A stretch of 64,000 nt of DNA. It comes from Pelagicoccus sp. SDUM812002. Its GTDB lineage: Bacteria; Verrucomicrobiota; Verrucomicrobiia; Opitutales; Opitutaceae. The notes under the pieces are model-generated. The model saw only the letters and a program-made list of their open reading frames with translations, ran no database searches and was not told where the DNA came from. The stretch covers positions 124,001 to 188,000 of the forward strand of contig NZ_JARXHX010000009.1 in the NCBI RefSeq assembly GCF_031127835.1, read 5' to 3'. Position numbers and translations under genes: made by a program. Every line of letters starts with the position of its first letter. The first letter of the stretch is position 1. Shown here piece by piece: positions 44,427-54,952 of this stretch.

Positions 44427-45241
44427 CTAAATGTCCTTGGAAGCAATGATTAATCCTGGTCGTTCGCCTAGTCCGGGCTCGTATCCAGGTCGCCAAGACA
44501 GAGTGTCACCGTAGCTCGGGCTGAAGTTCGTGTTATAGTCTACGAAGAGGTTCTCTTGGTGGTTTACGATATCGGGGTCGAGCCAGACGCCAGCGGATAT
44601 TTCGTCCCAGAGAGGGAACCCTGCGGGCCAGGTCACGAGCTTCCGCGCAAGCTCAGCTAGTGCTTCGCTTTGGATGCGTTTCTGCAAATCTTCAGATAGT
44701 TGAGTCCCAGTAGAGGGATCGACCGGCACCACTGTGATTTTTTTCCAAGGGCTGCGAGCGGCGATAATGGCAGCCTCGGGATCGACGCAGATCTTGAACT
44801 CGCGGCGGGGCGAGTTGGCCAGAACTCTCTGGCAAACTCGGCAGCGACTTGGTTGTCGAGAACTTGGCGAGGGTTGAAGCTGCCGCCCATGTAAACCAGC
44901 TCCTTTGCGAGGCTGGCGAATTCGGGGTCGAGGCGTTGAGCGAGGGCGAGATTGGTGAGTGGTCCTCCCTCGAGGATGGTAACTTCGCCGAGGACCTTAC
45001 GTACCATCTTGATCATGAAGAGGACCGCGATTTCGGCGGCCGGCTGCAACTGGGGCATTCCCCACTCGATTTCTACCGGATCGTTTAGCCCGTAGTAATG
45101 TGGAGCGTTTTGCCCGGTTTCCTCGACCCACTCTTTCATCCAAGCACCTTTCCAGGTCAACTTGCCGTACAGGGTCTCCCAGCGCTCGGTCTCGGCTTCG
45201 AAATTGAGCAGTGAGGGGCGGATTTTTCGCAGCGTTTGCAT
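44427..45241 (-). pseudogene. Nucleoside hydrolase, truncated and frameshifted
   Basis: Two overlapping frames together encode the middle and C-terminal parts of an inosine-uridine nucleoside hydrolase. The first frame (from 45241) carries GEVTILEGGPLTNLALAQRL and LVYMGGSF. After about 44820 the homology continues in another frame with ANSPRREFKICVDPEAAI and KKITVVPVD through to 44427. The break is at an inverted repeat GCCAGA-ACTC-TCTGGC (44819-44834). Removing 14 bases there would join the frames. The N-terminal DTDPG-type ribose-binding motif of the family is absent upstream, so the gene also lacks its 5' part and is almost certainly non-functional. Confidence 0.82.
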
Positions 45242-45359
45242 GACCGCTCTACAGGCTGACGAATCAGTTTCGAACGAAGTTACATCCTAAGTCGTTCCGA
45301 CAGAAGTAGCGTAGTATTTGACTAAGCGTGCTTTCTCGAAGAGAGTCTCACTTCGCCTG

Positions 45360-45770
45360 ATGCCTGTCTCCTACCGCTATAGCTCTGAGAGTAGAATCGT
45401 TGAGATCACCTGTTCTGGAGAGCTAACGATCGACGAGATCATGAAGTACTTCAGTGACTTGCGGGATGACACATCGATACCTCCTGGAGCAATCGAGCTG
45501 GTCGACCTCTCGTTGATCGGGCACTTCAACGTGGATTTTCAAGGGGCCTCTGCTATGCCATCTGGATACAAGTCGGCACAGGAATCGAAGGAGATTCGGG
45601 CCACCATCCTTTTTGGCATGAACCGGCTCAATCAAGGGTTAGCCAGCCTGATTCAAGCTCACTTTTTGCACACCCTACCTCATCACCCGTTTCACTTGGC
45701 TGTGAACGAGCGTGAAGCCCGTGCTCTCGCTGACAAGTTGCATGCTGACTGCGAAGAGGAAACGGGCTAG
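45360..45770 (+). CDS. Hypothetical protein, STAS/SpoIIAA-like
   Basis: A 136-residue soluble protein with alternating strands and helices: SRIVEITCSGELTIDEIMKY, then IELVDLSLIG, ATILFGMNRL and a C-terminal helix REARALADKL. This layout resembles the SpoIIAA/STAS-like fold of small regulatory proteins, but no family motif is decisive. The start at 45360 gives a clean beginning; an upstream GTG or TTG at 45318 is an alternative. The neighbours give no clue to its role. Confidence 0.55.
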   Translation: MPVSYRYSSESRIVEITCSGELTIDEIMKYFSDLRDDTSIPPGAIELVDLSLIGHFNVDFQGASAMPSGYKSAQESKEIRATILFGMNRLNQGLASLIQAHFLHTLPHHPFHLAVNEREARALADKLHADCEEETG

Positions 45771-46123
45771 CAGCGAGTGGGAGGCGGCTTTGAGTCGTTG
45801 ATTCTGAATAGCGCTACTTTTAGAGGACAACGAAAAAGGAGTCGCCTCACTGAGCACTTTGGGCAACCGCGGATGCACGTGAATGTCACCGATCGATTTG
45901 TTTTTTGAATACGGGCTCGGTGAACAGAGAGAAAATGGGGACTCCTGACTAGGAAGGGCGCTGTTTAACGCCGCTGAAGAGGCTTAGTTTTTCTTGAAGC
46001 ATTAAAACCTCTGCAAGCTATAGCCTTTCTCTGGAATTCGACTAGAGTTGCTTTTTCAGGGAACAAAACGACTGTGTCGCTGCCTCCGTCGACCGGCGGC
46101 GTACTGCTCGTCTCTTTCCTCTG
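45771..46123. other. Intergenic stretch of 353 bases, no gene seen
   Basis: No open frame with family resemblance, no clear hairpin with a T-run and no strong promoter boxes were found between the STAS-like gene and the hybrid kinase. It presumably holds the kinase promoter. Confidence 0.5.
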
Positions 46124-48598
46124 ATGCCTGTTATGACGATTCGTCGGAAGTTTCTCTATAGGGTAGTGCCACTGGTGCTAGCTCCTGGTATTTTGTTTTG
46201 GCTGACATTTCAGTTGGCGATCGTACCGCCGCTAGAGGATACGGAGTATCTGGAATCGAGCCTCGACGACTTGGCGACGCTCTCGGAAACGACACAGAGT
46301 GAAGCACGCTCTCGTTTCGAGTCGGCTATGAAGGAAGCCTATTCTTTTGCCCTAGCAAACATCGGGGCAAACATGGATGGGAAGCTGGATTCCATCGAAA
46401 AGTCTCTCATATTGTCGGCCCAACGCAATGATCTGAAAGGGCTGCTCAGCAGCGGAGGGTCCAAAGAAGACCGAGAGAGTTCAGGTGAGTATTTTAGAGA
46501 CCTGATCGAAACGCATGGACTGGTACGGGCTGCTTTGGTCGATGACAATGGACGGACAGTAGCTGGCTTAGAAATGCGAGATAGCGCCACCAGTTTGCTT
46601 GAAAGCAAGGCGGGGGCAGGACGAGGCGATCGGCGGAAGACGTTGTCCGAGCCTTGGTTCATCAAGGCGCTGGGGTCGGAGTTAGGAGCGACAAGTTGGC
46701 AGGCGTATTCGATGGGGGGTATGGGGGCGAGCTCCTCCCGCTCCGTCATCTCGGGAACTGTTCCGATTCAGAGTCAATCGGAAGGGGCTCCTGTCGTCGG
46801 CTACCTGCAATTGGTACTTCCGGTGGAAAGCCTAGCAGACGTGATACATGGTCCTGACGAGCTCACTTCGGGGATTCGTTTGGTCGATAAATCTGGAGTG
46901 GTGCATTGGCGGCGGGAAGGCACAGGACAAGCGGACGACGGGAAAGAAGCTCTGTTTATCTCTCAATCGGTCCGGGATGGAGTTTTGAGCGCCGAGGTCT
47001 CGATACCCCAAGAGCTCGTTAGCGCGAATCTAGCTCCTTTTAATACGCTTTCCGCAGCTATGGACGCGGACGTTAGCCGTATTCGGGCGCAGACCGAACA
47101 CTTGCATAAAACCATTGGCAGCATGTCGGTGGTGATGCTTACCACTAAACTTGTGCTCCTAGCCATAGCCGTGACGCTGGCTTGGAGGTTACTAGGTGGC
47201 ATCGCCTCGCGGATCGAAATTCTGAATCAGGCCACGGTGAGGATTCATGGGGGAAATCTGGATACTCAAGTCGCCGTCGACGACCAAAGTGACGAGCTCG
47301 GCTCGCTTGCTAAAGGGATCGAGGAGATGCGCCAGCGTATCCAGCAGAACATCGCCGAGCTCGACAAAAAGGTGGAAGAACGAACTACTGAGCTAGCGTC
47401 TGCCAACGGCTTGCTCGAGAAGGAGATCGTAGATCGGCGTCGGGCGGAGGAAGCCGCTTGCGCGGCAAACAACGCAAAGAGCGAATTCCTCGCTACCATG
47501 TCTCACGAGATTCGAACGCCTCTTAACGGGATATTTGGAGGCATAAGCCTGCTTTCGAAATCCGGATTGGACGAAGAGCAGAAAACCCTGTGTGAGATCG
47601 TGGGGAATTCGACCAAGTCCTTAAACTCGCTGGTGGACGACATATTAGACCTAGCGAAGATCGAGGCTCGTAGGATCGAGTTATCGGACGAGCTCTTCGA
47701 CGTGGCGAGTACGGTGCGCGAGGTTTGCGACACTTTTCGTTTCGGCGTCAAGGAGAAGGGCGTAGAACTGGTTGTCGAAAACAAGCTTGAAGATCTTTTG
47801 CTGCGCCAGGGTGACCCAGGGCGGGTCCGGCAAATAATCTATAACCTTGTCGGAAACGCGGTTAAATTTACCAATAGAGGGAGCATCAATATTCAGATTT
47901 CTCCAGTCTATACGGATCCCGATTTCGTATGTATCCGTATCGAAGATACAGGCATCGGGATGAGCGACGAGCAGGTCGAACGAATATTCGATCCCTTCAC
48001 CCAGGCTGATGAAACAATAAACGAGCGCTTTGGCGGAACGGGCTTGGGCTTGGCCATTTCCAGTCGATTGGCTGAGCAAATGGACGGCAAGATTCTCGTC
48101 GAAAGCAAAATCGGAGAGGGATCGATATTCACCCTGGTGATCAAGCTGCCGCGCGAAGGCGAGAGAGCTGCGAAAAATAAGGGATCTTCGCAATTCGCGT
48201 TCGGCAATCCCCCGAACCCGGGAGGGAGCATTTTGCTAGCAGAGGACAATAACTCGAATCGCGTAGTGATGGCTAAGGTACTCACTCAAGCCGGGTTCTC
48301 GGTCCATGCGGTTCGGGATGGCAAGGAGTGTCTGGATGCTTACGAAAGCGGTAAGTTTGACTTGGTGTTGCTGGACTGCGCCATGCCCGTGATGGATGGG
48401 TACGCAGCAGCTCGATCAATTCGATCTAAGAGTGAAGGGGCTATCTTGGCACCAATCATGGGGATCACCGCCCATGCAACCAGTGACCAGCTGCAACGCT
48501 GCGAAGCGGCAGGCATGGACGAGGTGCTTTTCAAGCCTCTAGATGGCGAGATGCTCGTCGAGGCCTGTCGCAAACTCGTGAGAGAGCGACGGAACTAG
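46124..48598 (+). CDS. Membrane hybrid histidine kinase (sensor-HAMP-HisKA-HATPase-REC)
   Basis: An 824-residue inner-membrane sensor. A first membrane helix (about 12-34) and a second (about 336-357) enclose a periplasmic sensor of about 300 residues. HAMP and a coiled coil follow to about 450. HisKA has H461 in [11 protein letters not shown]. The HATPase domain contains [15 protein letters not shown] and [10 protein letters not shown]. The receiver has AEDNN (706-710), D751 in [11 protein letters not shown] and K804. It senses an external signal and probably passes phosphate to a separate regulator, since no output domain is fused. No partner is adjacent. Confidence 0.94.
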   Translation: MPVMTIRRKFLYRVVPLVLAPGILFWLTFQLAIVPPLEDTEYLESSLDDLATLSETTQSEARSRFESAMKEAYSFALANIGANMDGKLDSIEKSLILSAQRNDLKGLLSSGGSKEDRESSGEYFRDLIETHGLVRAALVDDNGRTVAGLEMRDSATSLLESKAGAGRGDRRKTLSEPWFIKALGSELGATSWQAYSMGGMGASSSRSVISGTVPIQSQSEGAPVVGYLQLVLPVESLADVIHGPDELTSGIRLVDKSGVVHWRREGTGQADDGKEALFISQSVRDGVLSAEVSIPQELVSANLAPFNTLSAAMDADVSRIRAQTEHLHKTIGSMSVVMLTTKLVLLAIAVTLAWRLLGGIASRIEILNQATVRIHGGNLDTQVAVDDQSDELGSLAKGIEEMRQRIQQNIAELDKKVEERTTELASANGLLEKEIVDRRRAEEAACAANNAKSEFLATMSHEIRTPLNGIFGGISLLSKSGLDEEQKTLCEIVGNSTKSLNSLVDDILDLAKIEARRIELSDELFDVASTVREVCDTFRFGVKEKGVELVVENKLEDLLLRQGDPGRVRQIIYNLVGNAVKFTNRGSINIQISPVYTDPDFVCIRIEDTGIGMSDEQVERIFDPFTQADETINERFGGTGLGLAISSRLAEQMDGKILVESKIGEGSIFTLVIKLPREGERAAKNKGSSQFAFGNPPNPGGSILLAEDNNSNRVVMAKVLTQAGFSVHAVRDGKECLDAYESGKFDLVLLDCAMPVMDGYAAARSIRSKSEGAILAPIMGITAHATSDQLQRCEAAGMDEVLFKPLDGEMLVEACRKLVRERRN

Positions 48599-48680
48599 GA
48601 AAGCTGGCAGAGAGAGTCCCTAAGGTGGATACCGTCATTAGCCAAACCCTTCAGCGAGCGATAGCTATAATTCCAGCGGC

Positions 48681-49823
48681 TCAGTCTTGACTAGGCACTT
48701 TGAGCACCGCTTTCAGGGCGGGTTTGGGCGACAGATCCCGATTCCAAAGCAGCGGGTAGTTTGTACGACCGGGAATGGGGTATCCGTTCTTCCACGACAT
48801 GTTGTCATGGATGCCCCAAAGCGTGACGCGGTCGATCTTCTCACGGTTACGATAGAATATCTGGAAAAGTTCTGCGTAGCGGTCGGCAAGCTCCTGTTCT
48901 ACAGATTCGGGAAGTCCGTCCGCGTAGGGGTCAAGGTAGTCCTTGAACTCCTCCAGCTGGAATTGGGGGTGAAACATCCCTCTGCCGATGATCTGACCTT
49001 CTCTAGTGAGCGGCAGCACGTCCACATCGAGCTCGGTGATCATCACTTTGACGCCAAGCGCAGCATAGGCGTCGATGGCTTCTTGGATGTACTCGTTCTT
49101 GGGATAATTTAGCCCCCAATGCGCTTGGATGCCGATGCCGTCGATGCGAATGCCCTCGTCTTGGAGCATCTTGACCATGCGCACAATCCCGTCGCGTTTG
49201 GAGGGCCTCCAGGCATTGAAATCGTTGTAGTAGAGCTCCGCGTCGGGTGCGTACTGGGACGCGTATTTAAACGACAACCGCACGAGCTCGTCTCCGTCGC
49301 CAATGCTATTCACCCAGGTGGTGGGGCGGTAGGAGCCATCGTCAGCAATTACTTCGTTGACGACGTCCCAAGCGTGGATGCGTCCGGCGTAACGCCCGGC
49401 GACGGTTTCGATGTGTTGGCGCAAGCGCTCCTTTTGCTGCTCGGCGGTATTTGGCTCACCTTCTTCGTTCTGGAAAAACCAGTCCGGTGTCTGGTTGTGC
49501 CACACCAAGGTATGGCCGATGATTTGCTGGTCGTGTTTCTCTGCGAAGTCGACGAAGGCATCGGCTTGCTCGAAGGTAAAAACGCCTGACTCTGGGTTGA
49601 CCGACTCCGCTTTGAGCGAGTTTTCTGCGGTCACTGAATTGAACTGCTGCAACAGAATGTCCTGCACTTGGCTATCGCGACCGTCCACCACCCAGTGGCT
49701 GAGTGACGCTCCAATTTTGAACGCATCGGTGTATGCTCCTTTAAGCGTTGGGTCCGTATCTTCCGCGAAGGAGTGTACCGCAGTCACGGCAACGAGAAGG
49801 GTAGAGGCGATGAACTTAGGCAT
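48681..49823 (-). CDS. Secreted endo-1,4-beta-xylanase, GH10
   Basis: A 380-residue xylanase with a signal peptide (MPKFIASTLLVAVTAVHSFA). The single GH10 TIM barrel shows the substrate-site HTLVWHNQTPDWF, the acid/base E157 in AWDVVNEVI and the nucleophile E264 in MITELDVDV. The start at 49823 was preferred to 49847 because it leaves a canonical signal peptide. It cleaves internal xylan bonds outside or in the periplasm. No transporter lies beside it. Confidence 0.95.
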   Translation of the reverse strand: MPKFIASTLLVAVTAVHSFAEDTDPTLKGAYTDAFKIGASLSHWVVDGRDSQVQDILLQQFNSVTAENSLKAESVNPESGVFTFEQADAFVDFAEKHDQQIIGHTLVWHNQTPDWFFQNEEGEPNTAEQQKERLRQHIETVAGRYAGRIHAWDVVNEVIADDGSYRPTTWVNSIGDGDELVRLSFKYASQYAPDAELYYNDFNAWRPSKRDGIVRMVKMLQDEGIRIDGIGIQAHWGLNYPKNEYIQEAIDAYAALGVKVMITELDVDVLPLTREGQIIGRGMFHPQFQLEEFKDYLDPYADGLPESVEQELADRYAELFQIFYRNREKIDRVTLWGIHDNMSWKNGYPIPGRTNYPLLWNRDLSPKPALKAVLKVPSQD

Positions 49824-49899
49824 GGGTGGGATAGACGTATGAAACATAGTTCCAGAATTGAGGGAGTTCAGAAAGTTGGCAATGTGAAGATTTTGGAGG

Positions 49900-50820
49900 T
49901 CAGGTCCAGATCGATCGGGGTCCTGCTGGAAGGATTCCGCTAGGGTTGAGTTCGTCGTGGGTCAAGTAGTAGTGGCGCTTGATATGGCTGAAATCGACTG
50001 TTTCGGCAATCCCAGGTTCGTTGTACAAACGCTGAGTGTAGTTGATGAGATTTGGGTAGTCTACGAGTCGACGTATGTTGCACTTGAAGTGTCCGTGATA
50101 GACCGCGTCGAAACGGATCAGCGTCACCCACAACCTCCAATCAGTTTCGGTGATGCTATCGCCAATAAGGAACGGGCTTCGACTCAAGCGGGATTCGAGC
50201 ATGTCAAGTGTGTCGAAAAGTGGATACACTGCATTTTCGTAAGCTTTTTGGCTGGAGGCAAAGCCCGCTTTGTATACCCCGTTGTTGACAGTTTCGTAAA
50301 TCAACTCGTTGAGGCGATCGATTTCGGGGAGCAAGACCTCTGGACAATGTTCATGTCGCTGGCCCGTCAACGACGAGAAGGAGTTGTTAAACATCCGCAT
50401 GATTGCGTCGTCGTTGTTGCTGACTATGCGCTTGGTTTCCTTGTCCCAAAGCACCGGCACGGTGATACGTCCTTTGTAGTCTGGATCGGTAGCGTGGTAG
50501 GCTTCACTGAGGAATTGGAAGCCATTGACGGGATCGGCTTCGCATCCGGGGACGTCTTCGACGAAACGCCAGCCTTTATCGTCGCGGATCGGGTCGACTA
50601 CAGTCATGCCGATATGTGGGGCGAGACCTTGCCGCTCACGCATGATTATAGTGCGGTGGGCCCACGGGCAGGCTAGCGACACGTAGAGGTGGTAGCGCCC
50701 GGAGACGGCGGGGAATTGGGCGTCGGGTTTGTCTTCTATCCAATTATCGAAGGCGTCCTTTTGGCGCTCGAAGGCCCCATCCTCGCCTTGTTCGTCAGGG
50801 AACTGTGCTTTCTTGCTCAT
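49900..50820 (-). CDS. Glutathionyl-hydroquinone reductase (Xi-class glutathione transferase)
   Basis: A 306-residue cytoplasmic enzyme of the omega/Xi-like GST family. The N-terminal thioredoxin fold carries the catalytic C51 in YVSLACPWAHRT. VVDPIRDD, the glutathione-site VPVLWDKETKRIVSNND and the C-terminal helical domain with FLIGDSITETDWRLWVTLIRF are all present. It reduces glutathionyl-hydroquinones, and so needs glutathione or a similar thiol. It lies 76 bases upstream of the xylanase gene on the same strand; co-transcription is possible but functionally odd. Confidence 0.93.
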   Translation of the reverse strand: MSKKAQFPDEQGEDGAFERQKDAFDNWIEDKPDAQFPAVSGRYHLYVSLACPWAHRTIIMRERQGLAPHIGMTVVDPIRDDKGWRFVEDVPGCEADPVNGFQFLSEAYHATDPDYKGRITVPVLWDKETKRIVSNNDDAIMRMFNNSFSSLTGQRHEHCPEVLLPEIDRLNELIYETVNNGVYKAGFASSQKAYENAVYPLFDTLDMLESRLSRSPFLIGDSITETDWRLWVTLIRFDAVYHGHFKCNIRRLVDYPNLINYTQRLYNEPGIAETVDFSHIKRHYYLTHDELNPSGILPAGPRSIWT

Positions 50821-51064
50821 CGATAACGGAAACGGATCATGTGCGGATTTTATTGCATGGTACAGGTAACCGCAAAATGAATACCTTCTTAGTTCGAAGG
50901 CATCGGTAGGTGTCTCCCCAGAAGGAATGATGGAGCATCGAGGCAGCCGAAAACGGGGACGGATTTTGGTTTCTTGGAACCGTTAATAGCTGTGGTCTAT
51001 AGTCCGGTCCTACTTAAGCAAGATGCCCACCTTGCTTAGGATTTGCCCTTCCTGTTTCGCTGGC

Positions 51065-52155
51065 TCACTCGTTGGTGGTTGATTCTGGAACGATGCGGTA
51101 GAATTGGCTCTTGGTGTCGGGAAGGCGGATTCGACGCGTTCCGTTAGCGTATCGATCAAGGTTGGAGTAGTCATCTAGGAAATCGTCCGGCCCAAGCTCT
51201 CGCCAGCTCTCACTTGCGAGGTCGTCGGAGACCTCCACGCGGATCCCCGTACGCAGCCCTTGAGCGGGGAGTTGAAGGGATACGATGAGAGAGTCGGCTT
51301 CAGTAGCGAAGCTCCAAGGCATCCCCGGGTGTGTGTCTGGGGCATAATTGAAGGCATACAGAACAGCAAGGGAGATGCCACGCGAGTCGATGGATTCCGT
51401 GTCATCGAGATTGTATCCAGTCTCTAAAAGCCAGTGCCCGAATGGGTTCGGAGCTGAGAAGGTGGCTACGGCCAAGGTGGAGCCGACAGAAGTGCTGGTG
51501 AGGGTGGTATCCGTGTTTGTGAAAGTTTCCGAGCGACTTGCGTTAAGGGTGGCTCGGTAGGTGATCTTGAATTCACTTTCACCGCGCGTTTCAGTGTTTC
51601 TTGAACGATCAGTCGAATATCGGTGCCGATAGCAGGGTCAATCCGGTCTGGAGGGTTGGTGGCTACGTCGATGCTCTGGGTCTGCGTTTGGCCGTCGATG
51701 GTGAGCGAAGCGGTGAGGGTCCCTGCAGTTGGGTAAGATTGCAGCCTATTCTGCTCCAGCAGCATTCCGTCGTAAGCTACCGGGTGGGCGTCGCCGAGAG
51801 TGTTTATCCTCATCCGCAGCCCACTGGCGCTTTGCACGAAGACAACCTTTTTGGTGCCCTGGCCGTTGAAGTGTATGTCCGCTGTATTCCGAAACGAGTA
51901 GTTCGACTCTTTGATGTCGCCTCCGGTGAAGCGGATAGCTGTTACTCTCTGGGTTTGCGGTTCGAAGGTGAGCACCGCGTTCATGGTGCCGTCGTGTTGA
52001 GTGTCCTGCGTTGCGGTGTCGCCAGTGGAATAGCTGATCGTACTGGTGCGCGAGCTTTCGACGATAACGAACTCAATCGGGATCTCCATGCCGTTAGCGA
52101 AGCGAAATGCCAACAGCGCAATTGCTGCCATGTACAAAATACGAAATCCAGTCAC
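51065..52155 (-). pseudogene. Secreted hypothetical protein broken by a frameshift
   Basis: Two frames overlap at 51466-51475 and together make one secreted protein of about 360 residues. The 5' frame (from 52155) has a signal peptide (FRILYMAAIALLAFRFANG) and beta-rich sequence. Near 51575-51620 the natural continuation (GESEFKITYRATLNASRSET, then a threonine- and serine-rich run) lies in the other frame and runs into the 3' frame. That ends in SQFYRIVPE, a tail common in secreted proteins of Verrucomicrobia. A sequencing error cannot be excluded. No enzyme family is recognised. Confidence 0.65.
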
Positions 52156-52745
52156 ACGGCTAAGGCAAAGTAGTTAGGGGTAATAGTCAATTAAGTGTGT
52201 TCGCCAAAAAACCGGTTGCTAGGTGGTCTCCGCGCAATGGTTACCCGACAGGTTGTTGATTTTCCAAGGGGGGAGGCTGATTGAGGAATCGGTTCTCGTC
52301 AGTCCCAGATTTGCGCAGAGCGAAATCCGCAGGTAGCGGGAATTTGCTTATCACGGGCAAAGGGCCTCAGAGAATGAGAGCATGAAAAGGGGATCACTTC
52401 TGAGAAGTGGTTTCACTGCAGAGATCTAAGGCGTAGTCGGAGTCATCTTAAGAAACGATAGCTTTCTCTAGGTGGTATGCTCGTATAATTAGCATAGTCG
52501 TTTGACCGTAAGAATCGATTGATCGCTATCGTTGTCGGCTGAAATAAGCTAAATATATCCGAAATGTAGATACAAAAGGATCCTCCTGTCGTGGCTTAGA
52601 TGTTGATGTTTGATTAGCTTTTGCGGCTCTCATTGTTGGGAAGTTGAGTGTAAATAACTATTTGGAAATGAAAAGTGAAGATGGATCCCTTTTCGTTTTA
52701 TCATTCCGGGTGGCCTTGATCTATGTATTAGTATTAAGAATTAGG

Positions 52746-52761
52746 ATACGATTTTTCGTAT
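52746..52761. repeat. Perfect 6-bp inverted repeat
   Basis: ATACGA (52746-52751) and TCGTAT (52756-52761) flank TTTT within the AT-rich region upstream of the broken subtilase gene. It is a possible regulator site or small hairpin. Confidence 0.3.
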
Positions 52762-52835
52762 TGTCGTCCATGCGTTACTATTTTGAGCGTTTCTCGTCTT
52801 GGATTTTCTTGAGTTTTTCCGATTAAGAGATTCTT

Positions 52836-52910
52836 ATGACTAATCCCACCCCTGCTTTTGGCGAAGATCTTGAATCTGAGGAGCGGATCTTGAGAGGCTT
52901 TTTGGCGTAG
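52836..52910 (+). CDS. Possible 24-residue peptide ORF
   Basis: ATG at 52836 opens a frame of 24 codons ending in TAG at 52910. The peptide is acidic in the middle (GEDLESEERILRGF). It stops 19 bases before the subtilase start. There is no clear ribosome-binding site for it, and it may not be translated. Confidence 0.2.
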   Translation: MTNPTPAFGEDLESEERILRGFLA

Positions 52911-52914
52911 TGGT

Positions 52915-52922
52915 GGGGAGGT
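52915..52922 (+). promoter_or_regulatory. Strong ribosome-binding site for the subtilase gene
   Basis: GGGGAGGT ends seven bases before ATG at 52930. Such a strong Shine-Dalgarno sequence is rare in this window and fixes the start of the broken subtilase reading frame. Confidence 0.65.
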
Positions 52923-52929
52923 AAGCATT

Positions 52930-54801
52930 ATGTTGAGGTCCCTTATTCAGCGGGTTGTATCGGTACTTTTCATTTTTGGTATAAACTCCTGCGTGCCGAG
53001 GGTGCTCGCTCTTGATAAGGTTCGGGAGGAGACAAGAGTGGACGAAGTGCACGCGTCTCTGGGCATCGATGGCGAGGGTGTCGTCGTTGCCATATTAGAT
53101 CGCGGATCGATTGGGAAAACGAAGATTTTCGAAACGAAGATGGCACGACGCGCATCAAGTACATACTCGACTTCACAGAAGACAGAACCGACGGCATTAT
53201 CTATACAGAGGCTCAAATCAACGCAGCCCTGGCAGGCGGATCCGATCTAGCAACCCGCGATGCGGTAGGCCACGGAACCACGACGACGGGTATCGCGGCG
53301 GGCAACGGCAGGAATTCTGTTGATGGAAAGTATATGGGAATCGCTCCAAAAGCTTCGATCATCGCGGTGAAAGTGACTTCCGATGGAGTGCCAGCCCACG
53401 ACGATCAACCTGCAGAGGCTTCGTTTTACGATGGGAATTTAGTTTTCAAGGGCATGGATTTCGTGGTGGCGAAGGCGGCCGAGCTCAAAATGCCGGTCGT
53501 AATGCTACCCAATATCGGAAGCAACGGAGGTCCAACCGATGGTACGAGCCAGTTCAGCAGGAAAATTGATGAAATCGTTGGCTCGGGAATTAAGGGAGTC
53601 GCTTTTCTGAACGGGCCGGGTGACGAAGGGGGAGCAGCTAACCATGCTCAAGGTACCATTGCCCCAGGCGAGACAGCATCGCTCAAAGTGGAAAAGGCGC
53701 GGGCTGACGGGATCGTTGTCGATCTTTGGTATCCAACAATTGGAGCAGGTGAAAGCGGATTGGAATTTACAATTACGACGCCTTCGGGAGAGAGTTTTGG
53801 TCCTTACGCTTCGGTGGCTAATGAAGGCGCTCGTGACAGTAGGAATAACGATGGCGATCCCTTTACTTATTATCACAATGGTCGGGACGTTGATTTTAGC
53901 CTGTCGACGAGCCAGAAGAGGCAAGTTTGGATATCCATAACAGGCGAGACCGGCACGTATACGATTGATATTAAGCGCGGCGACACTGCCCCCACTTCGA
54001 CGACGTTTCAGGCTTCTCTGAATTTCGCCAACTATTCGCAGAGTCCAGCAAACGGCTTTACGACGTACGCTAGTTCGGGCAACATCTGGGACGGAGCGAC
54101 CGCATTTAACAACATTTCACCGACGAACTACGTCCTGCAAAACGCCTGGACTGATATCGATGGAGTCGCTCGGGTAGCCCCAGCTGCAGCGGGGGGCAAT
54201 AGGAGACATTTGGAGCGGCAGTAGCGTGGGGCCGACTTTTGATGGAAGGTTGGGGGTAGACGTTGCGGCGCCGGGAGAGTTTTTGATAACGGTTTACGCA
54301 CCTGATTCTCATTGGGCGACTTTCGGCTTTAACAAGGTTCAAGATGGCAATGGCCATTACGGCAAAGCGAATGCGGTGAGCGCAGCGGCTCCGATCGTGA
54401 CTGGCATCGTAGCGTTAATGTTGCAGGCAAATCCGGAACTCGACCAATTGCAGATCCGCGAGATCCTTCGCTCCACAGCCCGTTCAGACGCCTTCACTGG
54501 CGATGTTCCCAACGCGGTCTGGGGTTACGGGAAGGTCGACGCTTACGAAGCTGTGATGGCAGCTCTTTTGACGAACGCTGGAACAATTCACGCTTCGATT
54601 GTTGTTTCGGGAGAAGTGCCCTTGCTCAGTTTTGCAAGCACTGCAGGGCTGACTTACAAAATCGAATACAAAGATGAGGTCGACGATCCCGCATGGAGTT
54701 TGCTGGAAGATGGGCTCGTCGGCACGGGTTCGGAAATCGAGTACTTTGATGAAAGCTTCGGAGACAGTGCCAGGAGATTCTATCGAGTAGGAATCGACTA
54801 G
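52930..54801 (+). pseudogene. Subtilisin-family (S8) serine protease with two compensating frameshifts
   Basis: Three frames form one exported S8 protease of about 620 residues. The signal peptide and the catalytic aspartate (GVVVAILDRG) are in the first frame. A one-base loss near 53104-53106 moves the homology (IDWENEDFRNEDGTTR, then catalytic histidine GHGTTTTGIAAG) to the second frame. A beta-sandwich insertion (about 53630-54100) precedes a second break at a G6 run (54191-54196). Removing one G continues as IGDIWSGSSVGPTFDGRLG, and the third frame carries the catalytic serine in NAVSAAAPIVTG. All three catalytic residues survive, so decay is recent or the breaks are sequence errors. Confidence 0.82.
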
Positions 54802-54952
54802 GGCTACTCTGTACTCCAGCTGGCATGGATTTGCTTAACGAACGAGCGGGTACAGTCCACTCCTTTTCAGGGGATTCAATGTTACTACAGTGAATTGCGT
54901 GAATCGAACGCGTGATAGGTACGCTGAATCCAGCCTTGCAGACGACTGTAGC

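Larger units (their letters stand above)
52156..52929. other. 774-base AT-richer intergenic region
   Basis: No convincing gene is seen. From about 52440 to 52850 the sequence is visibly richer in A and T than the surroundings. It contains inverted repeats CACTTC-TGA-GAAGTG (52395-52409) and ATACGA-TTTT-TCGTAT (52746-52761), and a 24-codon open frame at 52836-52910. A 60-residue frame from 52644 has no family character. Confidence 0.5.
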
